Assembly: GCA_014529385.2 (NCBI GenBank)
Contig: CM043944.1
Coordinates: 81,584,384-81,648,383 of the forward strand
Origin: Adiantum capillus-veneris
Lineage: Eukaryota; Streptophyta; Polypodiopsida; Polypodiales; Pteridaceae
Length of the DNA: 64,000 bases
Direction: 5' to 3'
The translations under genes and the position numbers were made by a program. This document shows, piece after piece, positions 27,408 through 38,389 of this stretch. The number at the start of each line of letters is the position of its first letter. Positions within the stretch are counted from its first letter, which is position 1. The notes beneath the pieces are model-generated. The model ran no database searches. It worked only from the letters and a program-made list of their open reading frames with translations, and was not told where the DNA came from.

Positions 27408-28139
27408 TGCTTTGCACATTGACTGTCCTCCGATGACCTCGGACTACGCGTACCAAAATGACAGAAAAGCATTAGGCAGACCCATCCCGACTGACACTTC
27501 AAATTGCTATATCTTGCAGATTCGGACTTTGTTTGATGCACTATAGATTTTGGCTAGCTCCATACACCACATAGAATGAATACAAACCTTGGAAAAGCTC
27601 CAAAAACCTCAGATGGCACGCTGATCAAGCAACCAAACTGGCACAAAACTGGCCCCTGATGAAACTTTATCTAGCAATATCTTGACATCTAAGACTCCAA
27701 TGATGATCTGAAAAGACCGGCATGCTCCACATGACAATCAATTCACATCCATTTGCTAAAACTAGCTTTGACCACCTAGAATAACCTTTCTTATCCATCT
27801 CAGATCTGCAAACACCTTCAACTTTAAACTGCCATATCTTTCACACCGTGGCTCCGTTTGACAAGCCGTCTAGACCTATTGTTTAACACTTCAAACTCTA
27901 CATTTCCAAGAAAAAACTTGGGCATCATGGACCCCTTTACCTGCCACCCAAATTGGTCCTTTTGGTCTTAAAACCCCTTTTTGGAACCCTTTTGGTCTTA
28001 AAAACCACATAAAGCATACGTCACCACTGGCACTTACCTGCCCAGGCCTTCCATACTTGCTTTAGCATATTTCCATGCACCTGTTAGCATCTAATTTTCT
28101 TCGTGTGTCCTATGCTAGGGTCGACACACATTGGCTACA
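27408..28139 (-). repeat. 5' LTR of the family-B element
   Basis: 732 bp, partner of 23255-23922. Just inside it on the minus strand the sequence is CGTGGGGGAAATCGAAG, in the position of a primer-binding site and beginning with TGG two bases in. I do not recognise the tRNA it would match. Confidence 0.75.
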
Positions 28140-28289
28140 CCAAATGTATTTGCTTCAGAATATACAAATATGAAGGGAGTAGATCCATAAGTGTGCCAAC
28201 ACCGCATACCACTAAAACCTGATGCCAGACCAGTAATACTATAGAGATACAAAATTAATTCTAATTATGCAAAGAAGATTAGGAGAAAA

Positions 28290-28850
28290 TTGATAATTTT
28301 CTCAAAACTAGAGTCATTACAGAGGTGGAAAAGCAGGAATTGGTTATTTCGTATAGTGGTTGTTCCAAAGAAGAATATTGGCAAGCTTAGAGTGTGTGCC
28401 GATTGTAGGAAACTGAACACCCAAACCATTAAAGATACCTTCCCATTTCCATTCACAGGTATAATGTTAGATGAGATTACATGCCACGAGATGTATAGCT
28501 TCATGGATGGCTATAGTGGCTACAATCAACTCAATTTGCACCATAAGATAAATAAAAAACAACATTCACCACTGAGTGGGGAGCATTTATGTAATTGGTA
28601 GTGCCATCTGGACTTTGCAATGCTCCATCAACCTTTCAATGGTGTATGATGGAAATCTTCAATGCGTTTTCTACACAAATTTTTGGCCATCTTCGTGGAT
28701 GACTTTACAATCTTTTCCGTTGAAGAAATGCACTTATTGTTTTTGGAAGTGGTCTTTGAGAGGTGTAGGGAGAAGAGGATCTGCTTAAGTCCATCCAAAT
28801 CTATTTTTATTGGTCTAGAAAGGTCAGCTACTAGGACACATGGAGATTTC
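28290..28850 (+). pseudogene. Ty3/gypsy reverse transcriptase fragment
   Basis: Translation gives RIVVVPKKNIGKLRVCADCRKLNTQTIKDTFPFPFT, LDEITCHEMYSFMDGYSGYNQ, then (with stops and frame changes near 28592-28670) TEWGAF, LCNAPSTFQWCMMEIF, and FLAIFVDDFTIFS, the catalytic box. These are the successive reverse-transcriptase motifs of plant Ty3/gypsy pol. It is the only clear gypsy reverse transcriptase in the window. No LTR, RNase H or integrase is attached, and just after it the coding sense switches to the minus strand. Confidence 0.88.
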
Positions 28851-28869
28851 CCTCCTTTGCGTCTGCTCT

Positions 28870-31434
28870 AGCTTCAGTTCTATTTCAAGATCTTTACATT
28901 GCTTTTCCATCGCTTGGTAGGCAAGGGTGGATCCTTGAAGAGTAATTACTATTAGATTTTCTTTTAGCCTTTCTAGCAATTCACCTTGATCTTTCAGTCT
29001 AGACTCTACCTATGCCACCTACATGATGTTGGCGATGTCCAATGGAATTTGCAACAACTGTGCATGTGCATTGGTATCAAGAATTGTTGAATCTAACATT
29101 TTAATTTTCTTTTCTTGACATTCTCTAGTAGCTGTCAACTTCTCCACTAGTTGTGTCATTTTGGAGAGGTCTGCTTACTGCTTTGTGTTGGCCTCTTGGA
29201 GCCTTTGTGTCTCTTCCTCTAATGTCTCATATAGAGCCTTCTACTCCTCTACAAATGCATCTGCAACTTGTATTCTTCCTTTCAATAGTATTGAGTAAGC
29301 TTTACAAGATGGATTTTCTTTTGTCGATGGCACACTTCACGCTTCAGCTTCTCTAATATTTGACATGCATATTAGGTGTACTTGTCAATCTCTTCTAAGC
29401 CCTTTGTTCTAGACATAGAGGCTTATTCCTATTTTTCATCTTTATCTTTAGTTGTTTCTCTAATGTTTCCTCTATTGTTGGCCGGGTAATTGGACCAGCA
29501 TTAGTCTTAATTTCCCTTGGTGGCATTTTTAAACATCTATAAGTTGTTGAGATTCCACTTCTACTATGGCCATTGACTAGCCCGCTTGATCCATCTCTTG
29601 TGTTGTTTCTTTTTTTAGTGTTTCTTCAGCTTGATCTTCTTATTCAGGCTCTTGATACTTCTCAGCCATTGCTTCTTCATGTGTTTGTGTCTCATGGATG
29701 GGTGAGGGAGACCTTTTGATGGAGGTGAAGGAATGGAAGTGGGACCAGATGGTATTGTAAGGTGGTCGGACAAAGGAAAATGAGTATAAAAGGTAACCTT
29801 GGTTAAATAATCAGGGACGAAAACTTGATGAATAAGTACGGTTACTACGAGGGAAGCCATCTATGGTGACCTTCATGTACAAAGAGAGTAGTAGTGAATC
29901 TCATAGATAGAGAGAGTAGGACTTGGCTTTACTAGGCTGTATGCTCGCTTTACCTTCACGCTGATATGAATACATTTGTGTTTTTTTGTCTCTTTGGACA
30001 TTGTTGTCTTTTGAGTAATCAAGCAGACATCATTCATACCTTTTACAAGGATCAATGGCAGCTCCTGCTAACCCTTTCTCACGCTCTTTCTCTTCCTTAT
30101 CGTAGAGTTGTTCGCGGTATGTATGAGGATCTTGGCCAGAATGATACATGGGATTCTTTGTTTGTAGCTTGGATGGATTTGGCTTCCAAAAATTCTTTGA
30201 AATCACCTACCAAACCTCTTTCTCTTTCAAAGGCCTCTCTTTCCCTTTCTATACAGGCTGCTCTGTTCTAGTTCCTCAATAATGACAGGTGCCTACACTT
30301 TTCTTCTTTTGGCCATAGGTTCTTCCACTTTTTATTCTCCCTTGGCCTTCCACTTCTTCTCTTCTTCTATTTTTGAGGGCTCTGATGCGCTTTAGGAAAC
30401 TTTGTTCTCTTTTTTGTTCACTTATTTTCTCTTCATCACTTTCTTCACTCTCCCCTTTAGAAGGTAAAACTTTTATTCTTGTTGATCGTCTTAGTTGAGG
30501 TGCTAGTGCATCCAATTTTTCTTCCTCCTCCTCGCATTTTTGTCCAATAATTAGCCAAGCATTTTGGTTGGGGGAAGGTGGTAGCTTGTCTGTCATTCCC
30601 ACCATGTGATAGGCAATTTGTGTAAGAACTTTCAGGGCTCCCAAGTTTTTGATGCCCATACTTTTCTTTGTACTCTTGGGCGCGTTAACATATTGGGCAT
30701 GGTTGAGCGGCATTGGTAACTTATTTCTCAAAACTATAGTGAAATCCAATACTACATGATTTGGAAGTGAATACCATTTGGTCTTCTTTGCTTTAAAGTG
30801 AAAATGTTGTGTGAATAGGCGAACAAGATCTACTTTCAGCTTATGAATCATATCAAAAAACATGTATGTCGTTGTGCTCCTAGAAAACATGCCTGGTCTT
30901 TTCTTTTCTTTGGATCTCAATGATTTTCCTATTGTGTGTAGATTTAAAGCTTTAGCAGCAATTTTATTTAGTTATTTGGACTTCCATTGCCTGGCCTACT
31001 GGATTTGAAAACCTCGATGTGCCATATTCTTGGATGGTACTTTGAAGTTCATATGCCCTTTGGAAATCTACACCACATGGAGTCAATTCATAATAAGCTA
31101 GTAGCCCTAGCCGCCTGTGTGCTTCTACCAAGGTTGGATCTTTTGCCACATCATAGATGTCTATGGGCATCAATTGCATCTTTTATATCTTCCCCTCTGG
31201 TGTCTTGAACCTTCCATGGACAATAGCCACATGATACTTCTCTGGGACCTCTTCTTTTGCATATGCCTTCTTGGCAACCCCTATTGATTCCTCTTGCACC
31301 TGATCGGGGGAAAGCTCTTGGAGTCTTCGCTTCATTGGTTGTTCTTTTCTCGGGACGGCAAGCTTTGCATTGAACCTAGGTGCAAGCATATAGAAATCCA
31401 TGATTAGGTACCTTTCAGAGTTGGAATACGACAT
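28870..31434 (-). pseudogene. Unrecognised long coding relic ending in a coiled coil
   Basis: The frame starts MSYSNSERYLIMDFYMLAP at 31434, continues after an in-frame TAA (31183-31185) with MQLMPIDIYDVAKDPTLVEA, shifts frame near 30960 into SKEKKRPGMFSRSTTTYMFFD (about 30915), then a basic/acidic stretch with LRRSTRIKVLPSKGE and a KR-rich end at about 30300. More degraded sequence at about 29560-28870 translates to heptad-rich blocks (LVEKLTATRECQEKKIKMLD, VESRLKDQGELLERLKENL, MEKQCKDLEIELKLEQ), a coiled coil. I do not recognise the family. Its place between gypsy fragments and the leader-like palindromes upstream suggest a retroelement-borne gene. Confidence 0.5.
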
Positions 31435-31439
31435 TTTGT

Positions 31440-32565
31440 CCCATTTGAATTATGATTAATCAATTTGAATTTGAATGCCAAAATATTATTACCAAGATCT
31501 ATTGAAACAAATTTTGGACATTGTAAAATAACTTGGATCAAAATTCTCATTTAAAGCGATTAATAGCTAGATCTACATTTGGACTGCAGTTGTGAGTGTT
31601 ACCTATGCACTTGGTTAAGGGTATTGGATATTGAGAGGATTTCACTTTTGGAAGTATTTGGATGTAAAAACACTAGATTTTGACCAATTCTTGGCTAGAA
31701 GGATTTTGAAGGTGCTAAAATGATGATGCACAATCTTGAAATGTCCATTTCGCTTGAAATTTGGTGTGTGGGTTAGTGAGAGTGTGCCCAAGTTGGCAGT
31801 GATCAAAATCTATCTAGTTCACTCTTTTTTTTTACCCCAGAGCTATTAATCGTGATTAATAGTTGGGTTCACAATTGAGATATCTTTTGGCCATGGTCTT
31901 CTTAAGCCCTGAATGTGACTTGATCATTGTTTGAATGTATGAGTGGCAGTTAGTGTCATATTTTTTCTTTGTGCAAAGTGAGTGCGTTTTTCATCTTGGA
32001 GTCAATGAGCAAGTGACTTTTATGCAACATATGAATTTTTGGCTCAATTACAACATGTGAATGGGTAATAAAGTGAAAAGGTGCAAGCAGATGTTAGATT
32101 AGGCCCTTAAGCTATTAATCGTGATTAATAGCTGATGATCAAATTTCTACCAAATTAGTTTTTTGATGACCCAAACTTGCTCTATACCATTAGCAAGTAA
32201 TACTTAGCTCCTTCTTGGCTTCCTTCTGAGTTGTTGACATCATTTTGGCACTTGATATTTTGACTTTTACAGTTTTTAGGTCTTACACTTTGTGGCTTAT
32301 GGGTACATCCATAGATCCTTGCTTATCCTATCAAGTTACGTTCGTTTTGGAGTAGATTTGTGACAATAGTCCAAAAATGGCACTTTGTCGACCATTGAGC
32401 CGTTTTTGGCTACTATGAGTGTTAGATGATGATTTCTCCTAGTCCCACTAGAGTACATTGGTTAGTTTTCTTGTGGGGAACCTCCCTATGAAGGCATAAT
32501 TAAATTTTGACCTCATGTCAAAATTGAGATTAATAGCTATGGACGCCCCCCCCCCCCCCCCCTTT
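31440..32565 (-). repeat. Palindrome-bearing repeat array with ~140-bp period
   Basis: Two full palindromes with arms AGCTATTAAT and loop CGTG occur at 31841-31863 and 32110-32133, and half-copies (GATTAATAGCT) at 31556-31567 and about 32528-32538. Spacings of about 285, 270 and 414 bp are near multiples of 140. The array lies just 5' of the minus-strand coding relic starting at 31434. The organisation copies that of the leader at 43412-44825, though the palindrome sequence differs. A 17-C run sits at 32546-32562. Confidence 0.65.
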
Positions 32566-32928
32566 CGACCCTTGTCAAAATGGCCATCTTGTCACATGGG
32601 AATGTTCTAAAGTTCTTTTCTATGCCCCCTATCAGGTTTGGTAACTTTTGGTGGGCTAAGTTGGCTCGTATGGTCAATTTTACGCTGGCTTTCCCCGAAG
32701 AGATTCTGTTAACCTAGGGTACTCATTGTCTGGTGGCCAGCTAGTGGTGGGGGTAAGGCTGGAATGAGGGTATGCGGTAGTGGTTGTGGTTGCATAGGTT
32801 GTTGTAATATTTTTACGGGTGGTGCTTGTTGTGGTGGCCTTGATGGTGGTGGTCTTTATCTTAGTTGTGAGAGTTGGCTTTGTCTTGCTCCTCTTTTGAA
32901 ATTATTCCTTTTTGGGTGTGGACAATAA

Positions 32929-33145
32929 TGCTGAGGTAAAGGCGCTCCGTCTTTTGCCCGCGGACGTCCAATGCCCGGTCGCCCATCCACGTGTGTACAT
33001 ACCCTTATTCTTCATTACATATGAGAATAAGGAGTTCTTCATCTTTAGTTTTGTGAGGCTGCTCCACTCACACCGGCTTGTGCTTCTCCCCTTCTCCGCA
33101 CGTAGCGTGCATGCACGCACGCATTCGCGCACATGCACACTCATA
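32929..33145 (+). repeat. 5' LTR of the small copia element
   Basis: Contains TTCATTACATATGAGAATAAGGAG and GCTGCTCCACTCACACCGGC, both repeated in the right LTR with a handful of differences, and a CATGCACGCACGCATTCGCGCACATGCAC run near its end. Confidence 0.9.
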
Positions 33146-33146
33146 A

Positions 33147-33159
33147 TTGGTATCAGAGC
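33147..33159 (+). other. Primer-binding site (initiator-Met tRNA type)
   Basis: TTGGTATCAGAGC directly follows the LTR, with a one-base gap. This is the standard plant Ty1/copia primer site, complementary to the 3' end of initiator methionine tRNA. Confidence 0.9.
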
Positions 33160-33479
33160 TAAGGCTAGGCAGCGATGGCGATCTCTTGACGACGGCGGAG
33201 CTCGGTCGGAGCTCGATGCTTCATGGAACCGGATCAGAGGAGATCGGACGAGGTCGGTGAGGTTCCTGGCTACCCGGTGCGTGTGGCCCCTCTCGAGCAT
33301 GCAAGGGATCTTGAAGATTCTTGAAGCATCTCTGTAGAAACAGAGATCTGCAAGAAACAGGCTTCTTGAAAAAGCTTGGAAGCTTGAAGCAATTGGAGAG
33401 CAGGAGGAGAATCGAGGGCAGCAGTCGAAGTGAACCTAGCAAAGGGTAGGCTTTGGGAAGCTCACCAAGGCAAGCAAGG

Positions 33480-33914
33480 AACTGTGTGTGATGTAGTACA
33501 CACAGACACACAACCGGGCTGAGTATGAACTGTGTGTGATGTAGTACACACACACACAACCGGGCTGAGTATAGCAATCGGGCAGTTTTTATTTTTGGGA
33601 AGTCTGCAGCGCTGCAGGCAAGAAATCGACGAGCAGGTTAGAGTAGGCTGGAGAGCGAATCAAACAAGACTCGGTGCAATTGCTTTCCAAGCTTGCAGAG
33701 AAGAAAGGCTTAGGACCAAGCGAGCCGAGCTTGAATAGAGACTCTGGGGGCATTAAACAAAGCGTGTATGGAGAGCTTGAAGCAAGTCAACAAGGCCGTG
33801 AGCTTGAAAGCAGAGCAGCCGGGCCAATAGGTAAAGCTTTGTGGACCCATTAAGGCTTGCCGTAAACTCAGCAGGTCGACACTGAGCTTAGGAGCAAAAC
33901 TTGTGTTGTGTTGG

Positions 33915-33954
<40 letters not shown>

Positions 33955-34410
33955 AGAGAGTCGGCACCAAGGGGCTTGAGGAGTGAAGCCAAGCAAGCTT
34001 GGGGTTGGGAGCTTGCAAGTGAATTGCCATTGGGGGGAGAATGTACAGATTTTCGAGCAGGAAATTGGAAGCGAGTTGATTGGGCACGAGCAGCTCACAG
34101 AGCATCGAGCAGGAGCAGCTTTGCATCTCATTACGAGAAGGCAATCGAGCATGGAATTGGGATGTTGGCAAGGGAAAAGGCATCTCACTGGCATCTTGGT
34201 TGACAGTGAATCCAGAGGGAATTCTGCTGCAAATTAACTCGTTTGTGTGGCAAATAGCATGTGTTGTGTACACACACACACACACACAGTGTGTAGGGGC
34301 AGCCGAAAGTCTTCAAAGCTTGAAGACAAGCAAGCATAGCAATTGGGGCAGCCAGAGAACCGAGCGAGAGCTTGTGTGTGTGTACACACACACACACACA
34401 CTCAATTGTA
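33480..34410. repeat. Dispersed AC-tract/TGTGT hairpins within the copia element
   Basis: Several units join a TGTGTG stretch to an ACACAC tract: 33480-33515, 33530-33560, 33901-33952 (36-base AC tract), 34258-34295 and 34370-34402. Their complementary halves can form long hairpins. All frames crossing them are Val-Cys or Thr-His repeats, not genes. Confidence 0.75.
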
Positions 34411-35384
34411 GAGATTGGTTGCAGTGATTGGAAATCGCAAGGCATAGCCATGGGCCCATGGCTTGAGCATTTGAGCTGTGCAGGAAGCCGACAACACACT
34501 CCTTCCCTCTTGTCAGAACTGCAGCTTTCAGCTGTCGCGATAGTAAATTGAAATTTTTTATTTTCAAGTGATTACTATCATGGTTTGCACATATTCACAG
34601 TTTTCTCTCTGATGGTTTAGTGGTCAAGTTGACTCCCACTCTGGCAGTTATCTGTAGTTTTTTAGCTTGTGGTTTGCGTTGAGTTTTGACTCATTTTGCA
34701 AAGAAAATTCTGTTCGTTTTTCCCCGTCTTCCTGCCATAAACATTTGTAGTGTTATGCCATCTTGTACAGTGGTTGATATATTTCCACTTTGATAGTGAT
34801 CGAGTGTTTATTCTCACTTTGATAGATTTTGACAGATTTTGTCAGTCTGGACACGGTTTGGTATTCTTGTACCCACTCTTGCAGGACTGAGGATTGTGTA
34901 TGCTTGTGTGGCTAGACAGGCAGTCTCACAGGTTTTCTCAGATTTTTGCAGACAGTTTCTCTTGTGGGATGCGTTTTGAGCTAGTTTGCTCTCTAATTGC
35001 ATATATGGTTATGCGTTTTACGCTCGGTTGAGCAGTTTGTCCTAGTTTATGCTTGCAGAGTTTGCAGATTGTGGAGTTTCTTTCAAGCATATGTAAGCAT
35101 CGATTTTGATGCGTTCGGTCATGCTTTTGTTCATTGTGTAGTGGTTTAGGGTTTAGGGTTTAGAGTTTAGAGTTACCTCCCACTTTGTTGCCAGTTTGGT
35201 ATGGTTTATGATTGAGATTGTACTTGAGGTTTTGCTCAATTTATTGGGGAGATTTTACTAAGATTTTCCTAGATTTCTCGCCATACTTTGGTTCTTAGCC
35301 ATCAACTTATGGTTGCAGATATATGTGACAGTGTAGAGTCCAATACGGTGACTTTTGAGAGACGACGATCTCGTTCTTGCTGAT

Positions 35385-35993
35385 ACTTGCGTTGTTGGCA
35401 TTGCGGTTACACATGGCACATTAGACGCCGTTGTTTCAAACGTATGAGGCATCAACAGAGATGTATGTATAATGCAGGCACGGCTTTGACAAAGGTTAGA
35501 GAGGCAGTTATAGTGGCAATATGCCCGTGACGGTGATGTCATGCTTGCCTCCAGTGTACCTCTTGCAGATTTGTCTATGGTTAGCACACTTTCTCCACAG
35601 TGGTTACTAGATAGTGATGTTGCTTTCCATGTCACACTATGTCGTGAGTGGTTTAGCACATTTTCTAGTGGGAGACTTGGATGTGTGCACTTGGCTGATG
35701 GTTCGACGTTTGACATAGAGGGTGCAGGAGATGTTTGTTTGTCTTTGCCCAGTGGTGCGTCATACATGCTACGACATGTGCGCTACGTTCCTCAGCTGAG
35801 ACAAAGCTTGATTTCAGTGAGACAGTTGGCAGCTTTTGGTTGTCAAATACTGCTTAGAGAGCAGTCTTTCCAGATGCATTGCGGCTCATTAGTGATTGCC
35901 AGAGGAGTCCGTAGTGGCCTCGTATATCCTACACATATGGCTGAGGTTCAAGACAGCGTAATCTCGATTTTGTTGTTGGCATGCTTTGAGTGA
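35385..35993 (+). pseudogene. Copia gag knuckle and protease remnant
   Basis: A gag zinc knuckle (C-W-H-C-x4-H-x4-C) lies at about 35391-35434. In another frame, 35541-35993 reads STLSPQWLLDSDVAFHVTLC, FSTFSSGRLGCVHLADGS and LRHVRYVPQLRQSLISVRQL, which match the copia aspartic protease and the linker to integrase. The catalytic D-S-G triad is D-S-D, so protease activity is lost. The frame ends at 35993, and the integrase/reverse-transcriptase region that should follow is absent. Frames at 36373-36642 are not recognised. Confidence 0.75.
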
Positions 35994-36728
35994 GAGATGA
36001 GAGGTGTCTCTTTTGCTATTGATCTCCATCATGCTCAGGAGATAGAGCATTTTCCTGTGCAAAACATGCTAGTAGACTCTGTAGAGACAGAGAGAGAGCG
36101 GTAGTGCTCTAATGAGACACAACAGGTGTAGTCAGACTTTGTGCATGTAGAGGTAGAGCAGGTATGCTCCCTAGAGACATAGACAAAGCTGACAGATATG
36201 GAGTTTTCTGACATGCTCATGTTAGAGGCTGATGAGTTGGTGCCCTGATGCACAATTTGGTGAGAAATACATAGCTTCCCTAGTGTTGGTGTTGACACAT
36301 CCCTATGCAATGGATAGTCTTGAGGATGCAGTGATTGCAAATAGCACATGAGAGGCGAGTACAACCATTTTTGTGCAGATTTTGTCAACGTTCGGGAGTC
36401 TCATGTTTGACTTGTTACTATCGAGGCCCGACCTAGCAGCTGTAGTGGGATCATTTGTAGAAGGGATTGTCATACATACGGTGGCTGACACTAGCATGAC
36501 GCTTCGTGGAGCTTTGTCGACCATACAGAGTTGTCTGCGGGACTTACATGCATGCTTTAGCGTGGGTACACACACTGGCCTACCACTAGAGCCAATACGA
36601 CTGCCTGTAGATCGACAGAGTGAGCCAGTGGGTATAGGTTGAGAGAGTCTCTTACCTAGTTTCTTGTATATACTAATAGTTTAGCTAGTAGGCCTCATTT
36701 ATCGGCTCATCACCTTTAAGTGGAAGAT

Positions 36729-36952
36729 TGTTGAGGTAAAGGCGCTCCGTCTTTCGCTCACCCAGAGGTCCAATGTCCGACCGCCCGCCCACGTGTGTAC
36801 ATATCCTTATTCTTCATTACATATGAGAATAAGGAGCTCCTCATCTTTAGCCTTGTGAGGCTGCTCCACCCACACCGGCTTGTGCTTCTCCCCTTCCCCG
36901 CATGCACCGCACCATGCACGCATGCACACATCCACGCACACGTGCACTCACG
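36729..36952 (+). repeat. 3' LTR of the small copia element
   Basis: 224 bp, partner of 32929-33145. It begins immediately after the polypurine tract and ends at the AATAA target duplication. Confidence 0.9.
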
Positions 36953-37454
36953 AATAATACATACCATGGCCATCCTCTCCACAATTGTTATAGTGGTACT
37001 TCTGGTTTTTCCTTTTTTATCCTTTACTTGGCTCTAAATTGTGGTTGTGTGCATGCCCTTGTTGCACCAAATACACAAACAAATTCTCTAGTTGCGTAGT
37101 GATGCGTCTCAACATGTCTTGCTGTTTTTTTGATGCCTGATATGGTTGGGTCCTTTAAGAGGCTGTTGCAGTCACTGGGCTTATTTGGATTGAGCTTGAT
37201 TCCTCTGACTCATTGACTCTCACTTGCATGCATAGCTTCTTGTCTTTAAGGTGGGCTACTTCCACTGCCAACTCATACATTGTAGGTAATCTCCCATTCA
37301 CCTTCTCATTCAGTGGTGACCACATGCCAACAATGAAATGATCCTTCTGGAGGAAATTCGATGCCCATCGCTCCCACAAATCCACAAACTTTGATTCATA
37401 AGTGGAATATTCTAGCAGACCTTCCTGCTTTAACTCTATCACATTAGCTGCCAT

Positions 37455-37709
37455 AACTTATCTAAGCTTATGCCTTCACCAAACCTTTTTACAAAGGTAG
37501 CACATACTAAGTCCCATTACGGAGATCAGGACCACCGGGTCAAAATCTCATCTTTATTGATCAAATCCTACATGCATACGTGCTCTCCCAGGTGTACATG
37601 ACAATGCATGTAGCGGGCAAAACCCCTTTGCCTTTTTTAATAAGTTCCATAGTTTCTTCTAGAGGGGGAGAGAGAGAGATAGAGAGAGTTTCTATTTCTC
37701 TCTCTCTCT

Positions 37710-37803
<94 letters not shown>

Positions 37804-37856
37804 CTATCTCTCTTTCTCTTTCTCTCTCACTCTCTCACTCTCTCTCTATTTTCCTA

Positions 37857-37905
<49 letters not shown>

Positions 37906-38066
37906 ATATATATATCACTCTCTCTCTCTCTCTCTCTCTCTCTATTTCCCTCGATCTCTCTCTTATTCTCTATTTCTCTCTCTCTCTCTCTATTTCCCTC
38001 GATCTCTCTCTTATTCTCTATTTCTCTCTCTCTCTCTCTATTTCCCTCGATCTCTCTCTTATTCTC

Positions 38067-38103
<37 letters not shown>

Positions 38104-38267
38104 AATTTCTTACACACACACACACACACACACACATTTCTCTCTCTCTTTCTCTCTTTAATTTCCTACACACACACACACACATTTCTCTCTCTCTCTC
38201 TCTCTCCTACACACACACACACACTTCTCTCTCTATATCTCTCTCTCTCTCTCTTTCCTACACACAC

Positions 38268-38309
<42 letters not shown>

Positions 38310-38334
38310 TACACACACACACACGATGTAGCTT

Positions 38335-38366
<32 letters not shown>

Positions 38367-38389
38367 GGGGGGGGGGGGGGGGGGGGATA
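37455..38389. repeat. Compound microsatellite desert (GA, TA, CT, CA, G)
   Basis: After about 200 bp of plain sequence come GA, a 44-unit TA tract (37714-37801), over 500 bp of CT mixed with TTTCC/CGATCTCTCTC subrepeats (37801-38330, with a tandem TATTTCCCTCGATCTCTCT unit three times at about 37943-38065), several CA tracts, GA (38335-38359) and a 25-base G run (38362-38386). The long Ser-Leu, Tyr-Ile and Arg-Glu frames on both strands are repeat artefacts. Confidence 0.95.

Larger units (their letters stand above)
23255..28139 (-). mobile_element. Non-autonomous gypsy-like LTR element (family B), gag remnants only
   Basis: Two direct LTR copies, 23255-23922 and 27408-28139, share long blocks such as GCATAGAATGAATACAAACC, GAAAAGCTCCAAAAACCTCAG and TCAGATCTGCAAACACCTTC. 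The element reads right to left: its LTR starts TGTAGCCAA at 28139 and 23922 and ends at TGCT (plus-strand view). On its 3' side, minus-strand GGGGGTTGGGCAATGACGG is a polypurine tract against the LTR start. The 3.5-kb interior contains gag-like frames but nothing resembling reverse transcriptase or integrase. Possible target duplication: CCAAC against CCAAA, so imperfect or my boundary is one base off. Confidence 0.75.
32924..36957 (+). mobile_element. Small-LTR copia element with AATAA target duplication
   Basis: LTRs 32929-33145 (217 bp) and 36729-36952 (224 bp) are direct repeats; both begin TG(C/T)TGAGGTAAAGGCGCTCCGTC. The target duplication AATAA is exact at 32924-32928 and 36953-36957. 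Primer site TTGGTATCAGAGC follows the left LTR, and AAGTGGAAGAT, a copia-type polypurine tract, precedes the right one. The expected terminal CA has mutated in each LTR, to TA on the left and CG on the right. The 3.6-kb interior keeps only a gag zinc knuckle and a protease piece. No integrase or reverse transcriptase is recognisable. Confidence 0.9.
32690..37454 (-). pseudogene. Gypsy gag split by a copia insertion in its zinc knuckle
   Basis: The N-terminal part (37454-36958) reads LLEYSTYESKFVDLWERW, HFIVGMWSPLNEKV and RLPTMYELAVEVAHLKDKK, a typical gypsy gag capsid region, followed by KKQQDMLRRITTQLENLFVYL and a zinc-knuckle block CGEDGHGMYY that stops at the copia target duplication. The other flank (32923 leftward) supplies the next codons, beginning with Cys, then a Pro/Gln-rich tail (about to 32690). 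So the C-x4-H-x4-C part of the knuckle is divided between the two sides of the insertion. The first Cys of the knuckle is already Tyr, and stops occur, so gag was decaying independently. Confidence 0.75.

Noticed and set aside
35145-35172. Interstitial plant telomere repeat
   Set aside because: Only two to three TTTAGGG units with variants; too short to be more than chance within the copia element.
36373-36642. Integrase or reverse transcriptase in the small copia element
   Set aside because: The 89-codon frame has none of the expected motifs (HHCC, DDE, YVDD).
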